Assembly (NCBI RefSeq): GCF_900128975.1
Contig: NZ_FQVC01000006.1
Location: 124,001 to 188,000 of the forward strand
Reading direction: 5' to 3'
Source of the DNA: Devosia limi DSM 17137
Lineage (GTDB): Bacteria; Pseudomonadota; Alphaproteobacteria; Rhizobiales; Devosiaceae
Length of the DNA: 64,000 bases
Part shown: in pieces, positions 45,401 to 53,014 of the stretch
Layout: each line of letters begins with the position of its first letter
Position numbering within the stretch: position 1 is the first letter of the stretch
Program-made: the position numbers and the translations under genes
The notes under the pieces: model-generated
Database searches by the model: none
What the model saw: only the letters and a program-made list of their open reading frames with translations
What the model was told of the DNA's origin: nothing

Positions 45401-48400
45401 GCGGAAACGGTCAGCGTATAGGTGCCGTCGGACCTGACCTCCAGCGTGAAGGCATTGACCTCGCCCAAGCCGGGCACGGTGATGGTGCCGACCAGCGTAC
45501 CGCCCTGCTCGAAGCCGGCGGCATTGCCAAGCGCATCGGTGCCGGCAACCCAGTTGGTGCTGACATTGTAAGGCGTGCCGACACCATTGGCGCCGATATG
45601 GATGGCTTGCAGCGGATTGACGACACCATTCTGACCATTGATGGTCAGGCTATCGACAACAATCCTGTCGAGCCCATCGGCACCCGCAGTGAAGCTCACA
45701 CTGCCGGTCGCGACCTTGCCACCAGCGTCATCGCCCGGACCGCCCTCATGGCCGCGAGGCTGGCTGTCGTCATCAAACCGGATGACAGCCGTGCTGGCTG
45801 TTACACTGGGGGCGTCGTCGCGGAACTGGACCTGGCCGCCGATCTCGACGCTCTTGCTGACGGTGTCGCCATCGCTGTCGGTGACAGTGACAGTGAGAGT
45901 AATCTTGCCGGACAAGCTCTCGATGTCATCGGGGCCGCCATTCGGATTGTGCTCAATCGGCAGGTATTGCGCGATGGCAATATTCCCCAGCGTCGTGGGG
46001 GTATTGCCCGAGATGGCGATGGCAAACGCCACCTGGCCGTCGGGATTGGCAGAACCATCGGGCGCAGCGAGGCGCCCAACAATCAGGCCGTCTTCCGCAA
46101 AGAGATAAATGGCGGTGCCGTCAGCGGCATTGAGGCCGGCAGCGACGCCGCCCGTACCTGCCAATTCGAGGGCGGCAGACACTGAGCTCGGTTCATCGGC
46201 ACCCGAAGCAAAGGTGTAGTTGACTTCACTAACATCATTGGCCGCATAGCCGATTGGTGCGGTGATGGACTCTGCCGCCTCGAGGGCGCCAAAGAGCCCT
46301 CTTACAAAAGCCGAATTGGTGTCGTTCCCCTGCAATCCAGCGCTCTCGTCGATCAGCACCGCCTGGTTGGTGGAGGCAATCGACAATACGGGGATATCGT
46401 CCGTGACCACGACATTGGCCTTGCCGTCGAGCACGACGCTATCGCCATCACGATCGGTGGCCTGGATGATCGAACCGAAGTCAATCGAGGGGACCGATCC
46501 GGTGCCCGATACCAGCGCCACGTTCTCGCTGTTGGTGTCGTCATCGACATGGTCCAGCTGGTCGAACAGACGGAAGGTGAAGTCGCCGTCCGATTCCAGC
46601 GTGAAGCTCATTACAGTCCGCGAGACCAGCGGAATGTAAACACCGAGCCCCGTGTCGACGTAACCGATAATGGTATCGCCGACCCGGGCATATGACAGTT
46701 GGACGCCCTTGGACTGGAGCTGCAGGTTCTCCAGCGCGGTCAAAGCGTTGGCTGTGAACGAGAAGCCGCCGCCGACGGCCGCGCCATCCGCACCGAAATT
46801 CACCACGCTCGACAGGTCCCCCGAAGCGAGCGCAGCGCCGGTCAGCAGGGTCGTGGAAGAGCCGTCGCCGGTGCCATCGCGCGGGCTGGTGCCCACCGAC
46901 TGCGAGTTGCGCAGGTCATCTTCATCGACCTTGATGGCGGAATTGCCAGCGCCCACCGTCGGACCATCGTCCCTGAACGTGATCTTGTCGCCGATTTCGA
47001 CGCTCTGGCTGGCGGTGTCGCCATCGCCGTCCCGCACCGTCACGGTCGCCTGGATCAGGCCATCGAGATCAAGGGCATCGTCGTGGTCAGCCGGGGTGAA
47101 ACCATCCTGCTGATGATTCAGCGCGACGTTCTGGGTCACCTTGAGCGTGCCGTCGGCCAGAATCTCGACCGTGAAGGCGACCTGGCCGCCATTATACTGT
47201 CCGGTGATGGTGGCAGCGTCGGTCGAAACCAGGGTGATCGCATGGCCACCAATAGTGGTGACGAAGCCGGTGGCGTTGCTTCCCGTCAAGGACAGGCCAT
47301 AGCTTATCGAGCCGGCCCCGGCCGCACCGTCCTGCCCGAAATCGACTACGGGGGTGATGATCGCCGCCGTGCCCGAGGCGCTGATCGGGCCAGTGGCGAA
47401 GTTCGCACCGGTCTCGTCCAGCGTCAGTCCACCGGCGCTATTGACGCTGGCCGTGACCTGCGGGCCATCATCGTCGAATGTGAAGTAGGACCCGTTGCTG
47501 GTGATCAGGTCCACAACCGCCGCTTCGGTGACACTATCGCCGTCGCCGTCGGTGCGGGTGACCGAGTATTGCAGCTGGATCGGACCGCTGTCAGCCAGAA
47601 GCTGCAGCGTAGCGGTGGCGTCGAACTGATTGGCGTCGGTATGCGCGATCGCCTTGTAGAGGGTGGTCTGCAGCTGGCCATCGACGATCTTGATGTCGAA
47701 CACCACAGTCCCGCTGGCTGTGCGGCCTTCGATGGTGGTCGCATCGAGCTGGAACAGGGTGATGACGCCGCCATCGGTTGCCGACAGATTGGTCGCCAGG
47801 CCACCTGCGTCGGTGCCCGTCGGCAGCCCGACAAAGCTCAAAGCGCTGGTATCGCTGCCGCCATCGGCGCCGAACGAGCCGCCGACGGTGAACAGGGACG
47901 CAAGGCCCGCCCCGCCGATCGCAGTCGTGCTGCGGCCGAGATACTGATCGACTGGCACAATAATGTCGTCATCATTGGCTATGCCACGAACGGTTTCACC
48001 AAGGCCATTGGCGCGGTCGACGCCAATGGTTTCGTCAACCTCGGACTGCAGACCGCCGAGCTCGCCGGCGAATGCGACGCCGACGGACAGTGTTGGGCCA
48101 TCATCCTCGAAGCTGATCGCGCCGCCGGGCGCGGTGCTGGCCAGCGTAACGGATGCAGTCTGGCTGGCCACGTCGCCATCGCCATCGGTCGCGGTGATCG
48201 TATAGGTGACGGCAAGGGTCGGGCCGCCGCTTTCGCCCCCGATCAGCGACAGCAGCTGGGCTTCGTCCATGCTGGCAATGTCACCATGGGCCAGCGGGAT
48301 CAGCTGCTGTACGAGGAGGCTCGCCGTCGCCGGATCGCCCGCACCGGTCACCTGGATATGCAGGGCAATCAGTCCGTTTTCGCCGCCAATGCGGCCGGTG

Positions 48401-49779
48401 ATCGAGCCGTCTGCCTCAGTGAACAGGTAAATGGTGCGATCGGCCAGCGAGAGGCCTGCCAGGGGGGTCCCCGCGACTGCGGTCACCACCAGGTTGGACT
48501 GCACGCCAGCGTCCCCTACGCCCGACCCGCTCAGGACCAGGGCAAACTGATGCGCGACCACGCCACCATCGGCGCCAAGGCTGACGGAAGCAGAGAAAAG
48601 CGCGGCGAGCGCCCCGCCCCCGACGCCGACACTCGTGGCCGCTTGCCCGAAGGCCTTTGCATCGACCTCTGACAGGGTGCTGGTCAGGCCGGCACTCGAG
48701 AACGCGGCGCCATTGACATCGTCGGTCGCTGCGTTGCTGTCACCGGGCTTGGCGCTGAAAGTCTCGTCGAGCACCAGCGCGATGCCGCTCGAGCCAGCTT
48801 CGCCGCTCGTCGGCAGCACACCGACCTCGACAACAGGGGTGTCGTCATCGACATTGATGGCCATGCTGCCATCGACAAAATCGCCATCGGTGTCGGTCAC
48901 GCGATAGGTGATGTCGAAGGCGACATTGTCCTCACCGGCGCCCGGGTGCTGGATCGCCGCAAGCTGTTCGATCGTGTAATTGCCGCTGGTGGTGTCGCTC
49001 AGCGTGACGCGCAGCACTGCCGCGCCATTCTGGCTGATGGTCAGCACCAGACCATCAGGGGAAACTGCCGATGTAAAGCCAAGGCCGGGGGGCAGCGCAA
49101 CGCCGGTCAGCAGCAGGCTGGCCCCGCCATTGATCCCGTAATCATGCGCCAGAGTGCCGGTCTTGGGGCCAGAGGCGTCGTCACCCAGTCCACCTGGATT
49201 GCCGCCGAGCAGATCATCATCATCGAGCAAGGCGCCGCCATTGGCGCCGATCGTGGGCTTGGAGTCGATGAGAGTCGGAAAAAACGGCCGATCGACTTCG
49301 TTGCCGAAACCCAATTCAGTCGGGGGCAATAGCGACCCGATTGCGAAGGCATCGCCGATGTCGCCCACAGGGCGCTCGAAATTGCCACCCGAGCCTGGGA
49401 CGTCATTGCCACCAGTCGGGCCAGCAGCGGCCTGGATGTCATTGGCGGCAAACAGGGCAGCGACAGTGGTGGGCGGGATCTCGACCGCGCCGATCATGAT
49501 GGTCAGGCCCTCAACGGCGCCATTGGGCACCACGATGACCGAGCCGTCGGCCTGCACGAATTCAAGATCGGTGCCGTTGACGCGCGGCTGGTCGATGCTT
49601 GCGCCGTCCGGCAACCGAACCACACTGCTCTCGTCCACAGCGAGCACGAGACGCTGGACGCTTTCGCCTGCAGGGGAACCCGGCTGCTGCACATCGGCCT
49701 GGGCAACCAGAACTGGCCCCTTGCCCACCGTATCCCCGGCCTGTGCTGCGTTCACGTCACCCTCAACACGCTCGACCAT
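39427..49779 (-). CDS. Giant RTX/VCBS-type secreted adhesin (T1SS substrate)
   Basis: A 3450-residue, acidic, repeat-built protein expected to be exported by a type I secretion system and to act in surface attachment or biofilm formation. The N-terminal 110 residues resemble the start module of T1SS-143/LapA-like proteins (VRLPDGASI, IPPTTVAALFAAND). Most of the rest is repeats of about 150-250 residues divided by the acidic boundary motif F-x-D-D-G/A-P (FEDDGPTLSV, FDDDGPQVTA, FRDDGPTVGA, FRDDAPSVTA). A VCBS unit lies near 1970-2120 and an Ig-like domain with SEAMD near 2840-2930. Calcium-binding RTX nonapeptides (GGDGDDILFGGLGNDTL) lie near 3300-3340, followed by the uncleaved secretion signal. 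There is no N-terminal signal peptide. No T1SS genes are in the window. The frame is intact over 10.35 kb. Confidence 0.93.
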   Translation of the reverse strand: MVERVEGDVNAAQAGDTVGKGPVLVAQADVQQPGSPAGESVQRLVLAVDESSVVRLPDGASIDQPRVNGTDLEFVQADGSVIVVPNGAVEGLTIMIGAVEIPPTTVAALFAANDIQAAAGPTGGNDVPGSGGNFERPVGDIGDAFAIGSLLPPTELGFGNEVDRPFFPTLIDSKPTIGANGGALLDDDDLLGGNPGGLGDDASGPKTGTLAHDYGINGGASLLLTGVALPPGLGFTSAVSPDGLVLTISQNGAAVLRVTLSDTTSGNYTIEQLAAIQHPGAGEDNVAFDITYRVTDTDGDFVDGSMAINVDDDTPVVEVGVLPTSGEAGSSGIALVLDETFSAKPGDSNAATDDVNGAAFSSAGLTSTLSEVDAKAFGQAATSVGVGGGALAALFSASVSLGADGGVVAHQFALVLSGSGVGDAGVQSNLVVTAVAGTPLAGLSLADRTIYLFTEADGSITGRIGGENGLIALHIQVTGAGDPATASLLVQQLIPLAHGDIASMDEAQLLSLIGGESGGPTLAVTYTITATDGDGDVASQTASVTLASTAPGGAISFEDDGPTLSVGVAFAGELGGLQSEVDETIGVDRANGLGETVRGIANDDDIIVPVDQYLGRSTTAIGGAGLASLFTVGGSFGADGGSDTSALSFVGLPTGTDAGGLATNLSATDGGVITLFQLDATTIEGRTASGTVVFDIKIVDGQLQTTLYKAIAHTDANQFDATATLQLLADSGPIQLQYSVTRTDGDGDSVTEAAVVDLITSNGSYFTFDDDGPQVTASVNSAGGLTLDETGANFATGPISASGTAAIITPVVDFGQDGAAGAGSISYGLSLTGSNATGFVTTIGGHAITLVSTDAATITGQYNGGQVAFTVEILADGTLKVTQNVALNHQQDGFTPADHDDALDLDGLIQATVTVRDGDGDTASQSVEIGDKITFRDDGPTVGAGNSAIKVDEDDLRNSQSVGTSPRDGTGDGSSTTLLTGAALASGDLSSVVNFGADGAAVGGGFSFTANALTALENLQLQSKGVQLSYARVGDTIIGYVDTGLGVYIPLVSRTVMSFTLESDGDFTFRLFDQLDHVDDDTNSENVALVSGTGSVPSIDFGSIIQATDRDGDSVVLDGKANVVVTDDIPVLSIASTNQAVLIDESAGLQGNDTNSAFVRGLFGALEAAESITAPIGYAANDVSEVNYTFASGADEPSSVSAALELAGTGGVAAGLNAADGTAIYLFAEDGLIVGRLAAPDGSANPDGQVAFAIAISGNTPTTLGNIAIAQYLPIEHNPNGGPDDIESLSGKITLTVTVTDSDGDTVSKSVEIGGQVQFRDDAPSVTASTAVIRFDDDSQPRGHEGGPGDDAGGKVATGSVSFTAGADGLDRIVVDSLTINGQNGVVNPLQAIHIGANGVGTPYNVSTNWVAGTDALGNAAGFEQGGTLVGTITVPGLGEVNAFTLEVRSDGTYTLTVSAPLSHPAQDDASTGGVETSFEDNLLLEFGIKVYDRDGDAATGTISVNVDDDSPTLVAPPPAATEMDEPGAPSMAVTESTFDFHGSTGQIPDLGPSLTVNAGVVIATHAAESALQGPPQDPGSQPIAFTAAAGTTFTIENMAIGLFGANSGAGQVTLNGYNAAGDLVASVVFSTASMSYAAQTPTSVFSALGSAFEGLDLSRLEIVPPSTLAGRIILDNMSVTQAVSTPSVSETGEIDLAPLVNFGADGAHAAGGFELEAFAAANFGSIHAGGEQVQVRSDGTTITGFTASNAKLFELTIVDGKAVLTLNGQLDHGSASHLNLDFGDFIVARDGDGDGVPFGDGLVVFSVKQINLAPEAGTASAAVDDDGLAGNPTVAAGDIVVSPDPDANEATFTGSLPGSGGNGDLVFSLAGMNNQADTIGQEAVTYAWNSVTNTLTAVIDGGARSGQSLFSIVLNPATGAYVLTLLMPVQHAAGDSEASFHASISYTLGDSDGDTSATDTATGTLNIEFNDDVPTAMADADIVTEDGALVANGNVLTGASSPDVNDLDGVADILGADGATVTAVSIGATTGTVGGSTAGAYGTLILNADGSYTYTLTSNETAAVQGLAFGETLTETFSYTITDGDGDVSSTTLTITIKGTDDLVTISGLDVTGGEIRLDEDDLPVRGSEPAGSDTTPEAQTGTGTFTFTAADGFASLTINGTSVPVGGPFPLVIVNDVTGTLLVTGFTLDAASGAGSVAYSYTLTDNIAHTNANGENTFSIAFPVVVTDTDNSSASGSLDITISDDVPTANAGPVLEVIETAGVSAGTNLLVNDAQGADGATLTQVSFDNGVNWHAVSSVGTTTLTPAGGQGTYTFQANGAWTFDPLVSASTAATSVSFTYRIQDGDGDVSDAVQTIEIANGNTPFSQLSGFGGTVEEEQLVGGLDDTTASPDTDNDTVGNLGQTTNVTTGNLDTMLDGGDGTITYGFNTTSGNVTLVGGGNLTSDGQPVLFGMSGDVLFGYVNVSGAGYNPATDRAVFTVELNAGTGAFTLTLLDNIDHHADSAADGVEGTISINLNNVFKATDADSDTHIFTDVKVDVIDDVPLATNVGSTLTIKVDELGVSNVVAKWTSIDMTGDDDDDDLSTYDRDGDGAKDEIRWPDGSGSGYGFVDAPASSLDNLVTNDAFSLGTFTHFNFPVNGETLDSAKLQVTFTAIINGVPTLVGPVTINFDHTETSNDYGDSRDNDIISISNATATVNIAGQDYTLNILGFVPAGNPNGAPVSQITTAENASSSFELRASFVSATGALQSSGDVTNGNAGADGAEIVAIAYGNASDTTATAGSFEINGQYGKLVINTDGSYTYTLTADGADVPVGASETFKYTIQDGDGDKSTADLKITLNVVDSVAPKVLDVTVNDESLAESDVGPGKFVVTVRFSEAMDTSVNPTLTFGQSVGGALALTAGAWSNGNTVFSATYTVVDTDTKLSNITIDVTGAQDVAGNTQFDYTPQSEFELQMLQPAVAGADQIVSNAGNNTPFLVPEWALLANDSGEPNLDVTAISGPSSLTANLTSNPGAVTITDTGNGNGNIGGSFKYELSSGNGEKATASVTVARDVDGGIDGGNGNDILVATGPNATAQSTRITFAPQYDVGDMVSLTIDGVTYTHTVAANARSGENVYDGLRALVGNALSGKGGAWSSANLNGSNSVTLTANAGVTFAVAAAIVNGSGQPWRYVIDFYDDIDDFKSGEKITFAFGGGATFTGSASSGGKDNGRFDNAAADLVTNLKAAGYFASYDTSDNTFTIDSSTALSITATSTGTEDVKNSPVANGQVTAFQIAPTNHTAPTVDTTPADAGGSILNGNAGNDVLIGNSGNDILTGGDGDDILFGGLGNDTLSGGSGNDTFKFAEMGADNVDTITDFVIGDVIDLSDLLPGAVGNEADVQFKYADGSTKAINASGGGVEGDVTIQVHDASGWHDVAVIKDTGGNLSSAAESINLILDDNQTVKIFDI

Positions 49780-50192
49780 GATCCACCCATCGCAAAATGT
49801 TAATTTACTGTTGCGACATTAGACTTGCCAGTTGAGCCAAAACAATTGGGCGCAGCCCGCCTATTTATATGCGGGTATGCGTAAGCAGAGTTTATTTGAT
49901 TAACCTTACCGCACGGAGCATACGGACGTATGTCTATCCGTGTAGCGACTGAATTGAGCAGGCTTTCCACGCGCAACACTTCAGGACCTGGATGTCCGAT
50001 CGCTTCGGTGCTGCAATGCCCCTTCCAGCCAGCCTTCCTTTGAACAAGCAGATTTTGTGAACAAGCAGACTTCGCCTTTGGCGTTGCCCCGTCATATCGA
50101 GGCGTGCCGCCAGATGCGGGCAACCAGCACTTGACCCGTCGCGGCTTTCGTGGAAGGCCCAGCGCCGGTCCTCATAGTCGGCGACGGTTAGC
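49780..50192. other. 413-bp AT-rich divergent regulatory region
   Basis: The region separates the adhesin and the nucleotide-sugar dehydratase genes and is markedly richer in A+T than its surroundings. It holds the stem CCCGC (49856-49860)/GCGGG (49871-49875) around TATAAATAG-like sequence read on the minus strand, a possible -10 area for the adhesin, and the palindrome at 49919-49932. No gene is evident in it. Confidence 0.6.
49919..49932. promoter_or_regulatory. Palindrome CATACG-GA-CGTATG, candidate operator
   Basis: A perfect 6-bp inverted repeat with two-base spacing lies 140 bp before the adhesin start and 261 bp before the dehydratase start. Its central place in a divergent region suggests a regulator site. 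The regulator is not known. Confidence 0.45.
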
Positions 50193-52076
50193 ATGTTTTC
50201 AAAGACTCGAGCTCGCATTCTTGCCCTTCCCCGTCGCTGGAAGAGAGCAATCCTGGTGTTGTTCGATATTGTTGTGGTCAGCGTGGCCTTGTGGGCCAGC
50301 TTTGCCCTGCGCTTCGACCGCTGGACCATGCCTGCCAATCTCGATACCTGGCTGATCCTGCTGTCAGCGCCGGCCATTGCCGTCCCAATCTTCATCCGGA
50401 TGGGGCTGTATCGGGCGGTTGTGCGCTATCTGCCCGAGCGTGCCCTGTGGACCATGCTGCAGGCCGTCACGCTTGCCGTTGTTCTATGGGTGCTTGTGGC
50501 TTTCCTCTCCCAGATGACGGGACGTGGTATCGTGCCGCGATCGGTCCCCATCATCTACTGGGCACTGGTTTCGATTGCCGTCATCGGCAGCCGCTTCGCC
50601 GCCAAATGGCTGTTTTGGCCAATCTCGCGCAAACTCATATTGCAGCGGCCTGCCGTGGTGATCTACGGCGCGGGGGAGGCTGGAACGCAACTGGCCATGT
50701 CTCTTCGGGCAACCCATTTCATTGCGGGCTTTATCGATGACGACACCGGCCTGCATCGCCGCGAAGTTGCCGGCATCCGGGTGTATCCGCGGTCACAGCT
50801 TTCCAATCTCGTGCAGGATTTTGGCGTTAAGCAGGTCATTCTTTCAATGCCATCGCTGTCAGCGTCGCGCCGGAAGGAAATCGTCGCTTCAGTGAGTGGG
50901 CACGGCGTCAAGGTGCAGTCGCTGCCGGGGATCACCGACCTGGTCACCGGCAAATATCTGGTCAGCCAAATCCGCGAAATTGAGATCGATGACCTGCTCG
51001 GCCGCTCTTCGGTGCCCCCTGACCTGGGTCTCATTCGCGAGATGATCGTGGGCCGAACGGTCATGGTTACCGGTGCCGGCGGTTCCATCGGCTCTGAACT
51101 CTGTCGCAAGATTGCCCAATGGAGCCCGCAGCGGCTTGTCCTGTTCGAAGCCAATGAGTTCGCGCTCTACCAGATCGACAAGGAACTCGCGGGCCGCAAT
51201 GACGCCGCGACCATCGCGGTGCTGGGTTCGGTGACGGATCGTGCGCGTGTCCGGCATGCGATCATTCACCACGGCGTCGATGTGGTGTTTCACGCCGCAG
51301 CGCACAAGCATGTGCCCCTGGTTGAAGCCAACGTCCTGGAAGGCATCCAGAACAACGTCTTCGGCACCAAGACGGTGGTCGATGCCGCCTTTGACGCCGG
51401 CGTGAAGAGCTTCGTGCTCATTTCGACCGACAAGGCAGTCCGTCCGACCAACGTGATGGGCGGCACCAAGCGCTGGGCCGAATTGATCGTGCGCGAGAAG
51501 GCGGCCGAGGCTGCCAGGACGGGAACCAGTCAACGCTTTTGTGCGGTGCGGTTTGGCAATGTGCTGGGCTCCAACGGTTCTGTGGTGCCTCTCTTCAAGG
51601 AGCAGATCGCGCGCGGTGGCCCGTTGACGCTCACGGATCCAGGAATGACCCGGTATTTCATGTCGATTCATGAAGCCGCCGAACTCATCGTGCAGGCAGG
51701 CGCCCTGTCTGAGGGCGGTGACGTGTTCCTGCTCGACATGGGCCAGCCCATGCTGATTTCCGACCTAGCCGAGAACATGATCCGATTGGCTGGGTTAACG
51801 GTGAGATCAGAAACCCAGCCGGACGGGGATATCGAGATCGTCGCTACCGGCAAGCGGCCGGGCGAGAAAATGTATGAGGAGCTGTTCTACGATGCAGCGA
51901 CCGCCCGTCCCACCAGGCACCCCAAGATTCTAAGGGCGGCTCCCGCAAGCGATGACTCTTCTCTTGGTTCGGCACTGCATGAACTGAGCCTCGCGCTGGC
52001 GCAGGAGAACGAACTGGCCGCCCGCAACATCTTGTTTGGCTTGATCGTCGAGACCGATCACGCGGGGAGGACTTAG
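50193..52076 (+). CDS. FlaA1/CapD/WbpM-type nucleotide-sugar epimerase/dehydratase
   Basis: Membrane-anchored polysaccharide biosynthesis enzyme of 627 residues. Four N-terminal transmembrane helices (about 18-135) precede a CoA-binding-like Rossmann domain (VVIYGAGEAGTQ near 155-166) and a C-terminal extended SDR domain (VTGAGGSIGSE near 292-302). Its STDKAVRPTNVMGGTKR segment is the signature of the UDP-GlcNAc 4,6-dehydratase class. It likely makes a deoxy-amino sugar precursor for exopolysaccharide, LPS or a glycan. It begins the plus-strand arm opposite the adhesin, and a shared surface or biofilm role is plausible. Confidence 0.93.
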   Translation: MFSKTRARILALPRRWKRAILVLFDIVVVSVALWASFALRFDRWTMPANLDTWLILLSAPAIAVPIFIRMGLYRAVVRYLPERALWTMLQAVTLAVVLWVLVAFLSQMTGRGIVPRSVPIIYWALVSIAVIGSRFAAKWLFWPISRKLILQRPAVVIYGAGEAGTQLAMSLRATHFIAGFIDDDTGLHRREVAGIRVYPRSQLSNLVQDFGVKQVILSMPSLSASRRKEIVASVSGHGVKVQSLPGITDLVTGKYLVSQIREIEIDDLLGRSSVPPDLGLIREMIVGRTVMVTGAGGSIGSELCRKIAQWSPQRLVLFEANEFALYQIDKELAGRNDAATIAVLGSVTDRARVRHAIIHHGVDVVFHAAAHKHVPLVEANVLEGIQNNVFGTKTVVDAAFDAGVKSFVLISTDKAVRPTNVMGGTKRWAELIVREKAAEAARTGTSQRFCAVRFGNVLGSNGSVVPLFKEQIARGGPLTLTDPGMTRYFMSIHEAAELIVQAGALSEGGDVFLLDMGQPMLISDLAENMIRLAGLTVRSETQPDGDIEIVATGKRPGEKMYEELFYDAATARPTRHPKILRAAPASDDSSLGSALHELSLALAQENELAARNILFGLIVETDHAGRT

Positions 52077-52302
52077 CGCGGCCGGTCTGATCGATGTGCT
52101 CCATCATCGTGACGACAATGATCGCGTTGCTCGCCTCCCAGTAGAGGGAGCGCTGGGATTGGTGTCCGCTTGCCGATTGCCATGACCTCCCTGCGCCAGA
52201 TGCAATACCGCCCTAATCGATACCGCCCAACGATGCCACCTGACTATGCTGCCTTCACCATTCCCGAGCACGATCGGCTTCTTGTCTCGGCTGAAAGCTG
52301 CG
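52077..52302. other. Non-coding gap after the nucleotide-sugar dehydratase gene
   Basis: I see no gene in these 226 bases. A short TCCCAG/CTGGGA inverted pair near 52136-52158 could be part of a weak terminator. The rest may be decayed IS-flanking sequence. Confidence 0.4.
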
Positions 52303-52413
52303 CAGGGGCAAAGGCAATTCAGTGACGAGTTTAAGCGCGATGCGGAGCGTCAAATCACCGAGCGTGGCTATCCGGTTTCGGAGGTTTCGCAGCGTCTGGG
52401 GGTGAGTGCCCAT
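52303..52413 (+). pseudogene. IS3 family transposase orfA remnant
   Basis: About 35 codons in one frame encode QFSDEFKRDAERQI and ERGYPVSEVSQRLGVSAH, the N-terminal helix-turn-helix of IS3-group OrfA proteins. Similarity stops at about 52413, where the usual SLY-W continuation is replaced by unrelated sequence. No orfB, inverted repeats or target duplication can be recognised. The fragment is antisense to the 3' end of the FMN reductase gene and overlaps it from 52355. Confidence 0.8.
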
Positions 52414-53014
52414 CGGCTTGGTGCTGAGCCTTGGTCCGCACTGCCAGACTGAACAGCGTTGCGGCGCGTTCAATGCGCTCCAGCAACCTGTCAGCGGCAG
52501 GCACATAATTCACGAACTCTTCGTCGGCTGCATAGATAGCATAGGCGGCGACCTCGGCCGAAAAGAACCCAAATAGCGGGCGCAATTGATGCTCGACGAC
52601 GAGCGCATGGCGTTGGCCGCCACCGGTTGCGCCCAGAAGCACAGGCTTACCGACCAAGGCTTCCGGGTCGATGAAGTCGATGAGGTGCTTGAACAGGCCA
52701 GGATAGGATCCCTTGTACACGGGGGTCGTCACCACAAGCGCATCAGCGCCTTCAATTGCCTCGACAATTGCACGCGCCTCATCCGAAAGCTCATTGCGCG
52801 CATAGGCACCGCCCAATGCCCGGCCGGCATCAAGCAGGTCCAGCGGTAGGAGTTTCACCTCCGCATGGCCGGCAAGGCTTTGCCCCATGAAAGCCGCCAG
52901 CGCGCGTGACTTGGAAGGCCGCTGCGTATTGCCGGAAAGCAGGACCACATTGGCTGCGCCTGGGCGGGACAGGGGCGTTGCCTCTCGCCTGAATACTGTG
53001 CCGCTATCGGGCAA
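52355..53014 (-). CDS. NAD(P)H-dependent FMN reductase (SsuE/MsuE-like) with IS-derived C-terminus
   Basis: Flavodoxin-like NADPH-dependent FMN reductase of about 219 residues. The FMN phosphate loop is LLSGNTQRPSKSRAL near 25-39; TTPVYKGSYPGLFKHLIDF near 96-114 and LLGATGGGQRH near 127-137 are SsuE/MsuE features. It would supply reduced flavin to a monooxygenase. The start is uncertain: a TTG at 53014 overlaps the nucleoside hydrolase gene by 11 bases, and an internal GTG is possible. The last 19 or so residues (…PPDAAKPPKPDSHAR) are read from the antisense strand of the IS3 orfA fragment, so the native C-terminus was replaced. It is the last gene of the ribitol operon. Activity may or may not be kept. 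Confidence 0.82.
   Translation of the reverse strand: MPDSGTVFRREATPLSRPGAANVVLLSGNTQRPSKSRALAAFMGQSLAGHAEVKLLPLDLLDAGRALGGAYARNELSDEARAIVEAIEGADALVVTTPVYKGSYPGLFKHLIDFIDPEALVGKPVLLGATGGGQRHALVVEHQLRPLFGFFSAEVAAYAIYAADEEFVNYVPAADRLLERIERAATLFSLAVRTKAQHQADGHSPPDAAKPPKPDSHAR

Noticed and set aside
39532..48672. Several long plus-strand frames opposite the adhesin gene (for example 42892-44604 and 46699-48672)
   Set aside because: They are shadows of the biased, repeat-rich adhesin codons. The proteins have no recognisable domain, lack ribosome sites and start at different points of the repeats.
49919..49932. A LuxR-type quorum-sensing box
   Set aside because: The palindrome is only 14 bp and does not match the usual 18-20 bp lux-box pattern; no luxI/luxR gene is nearby.
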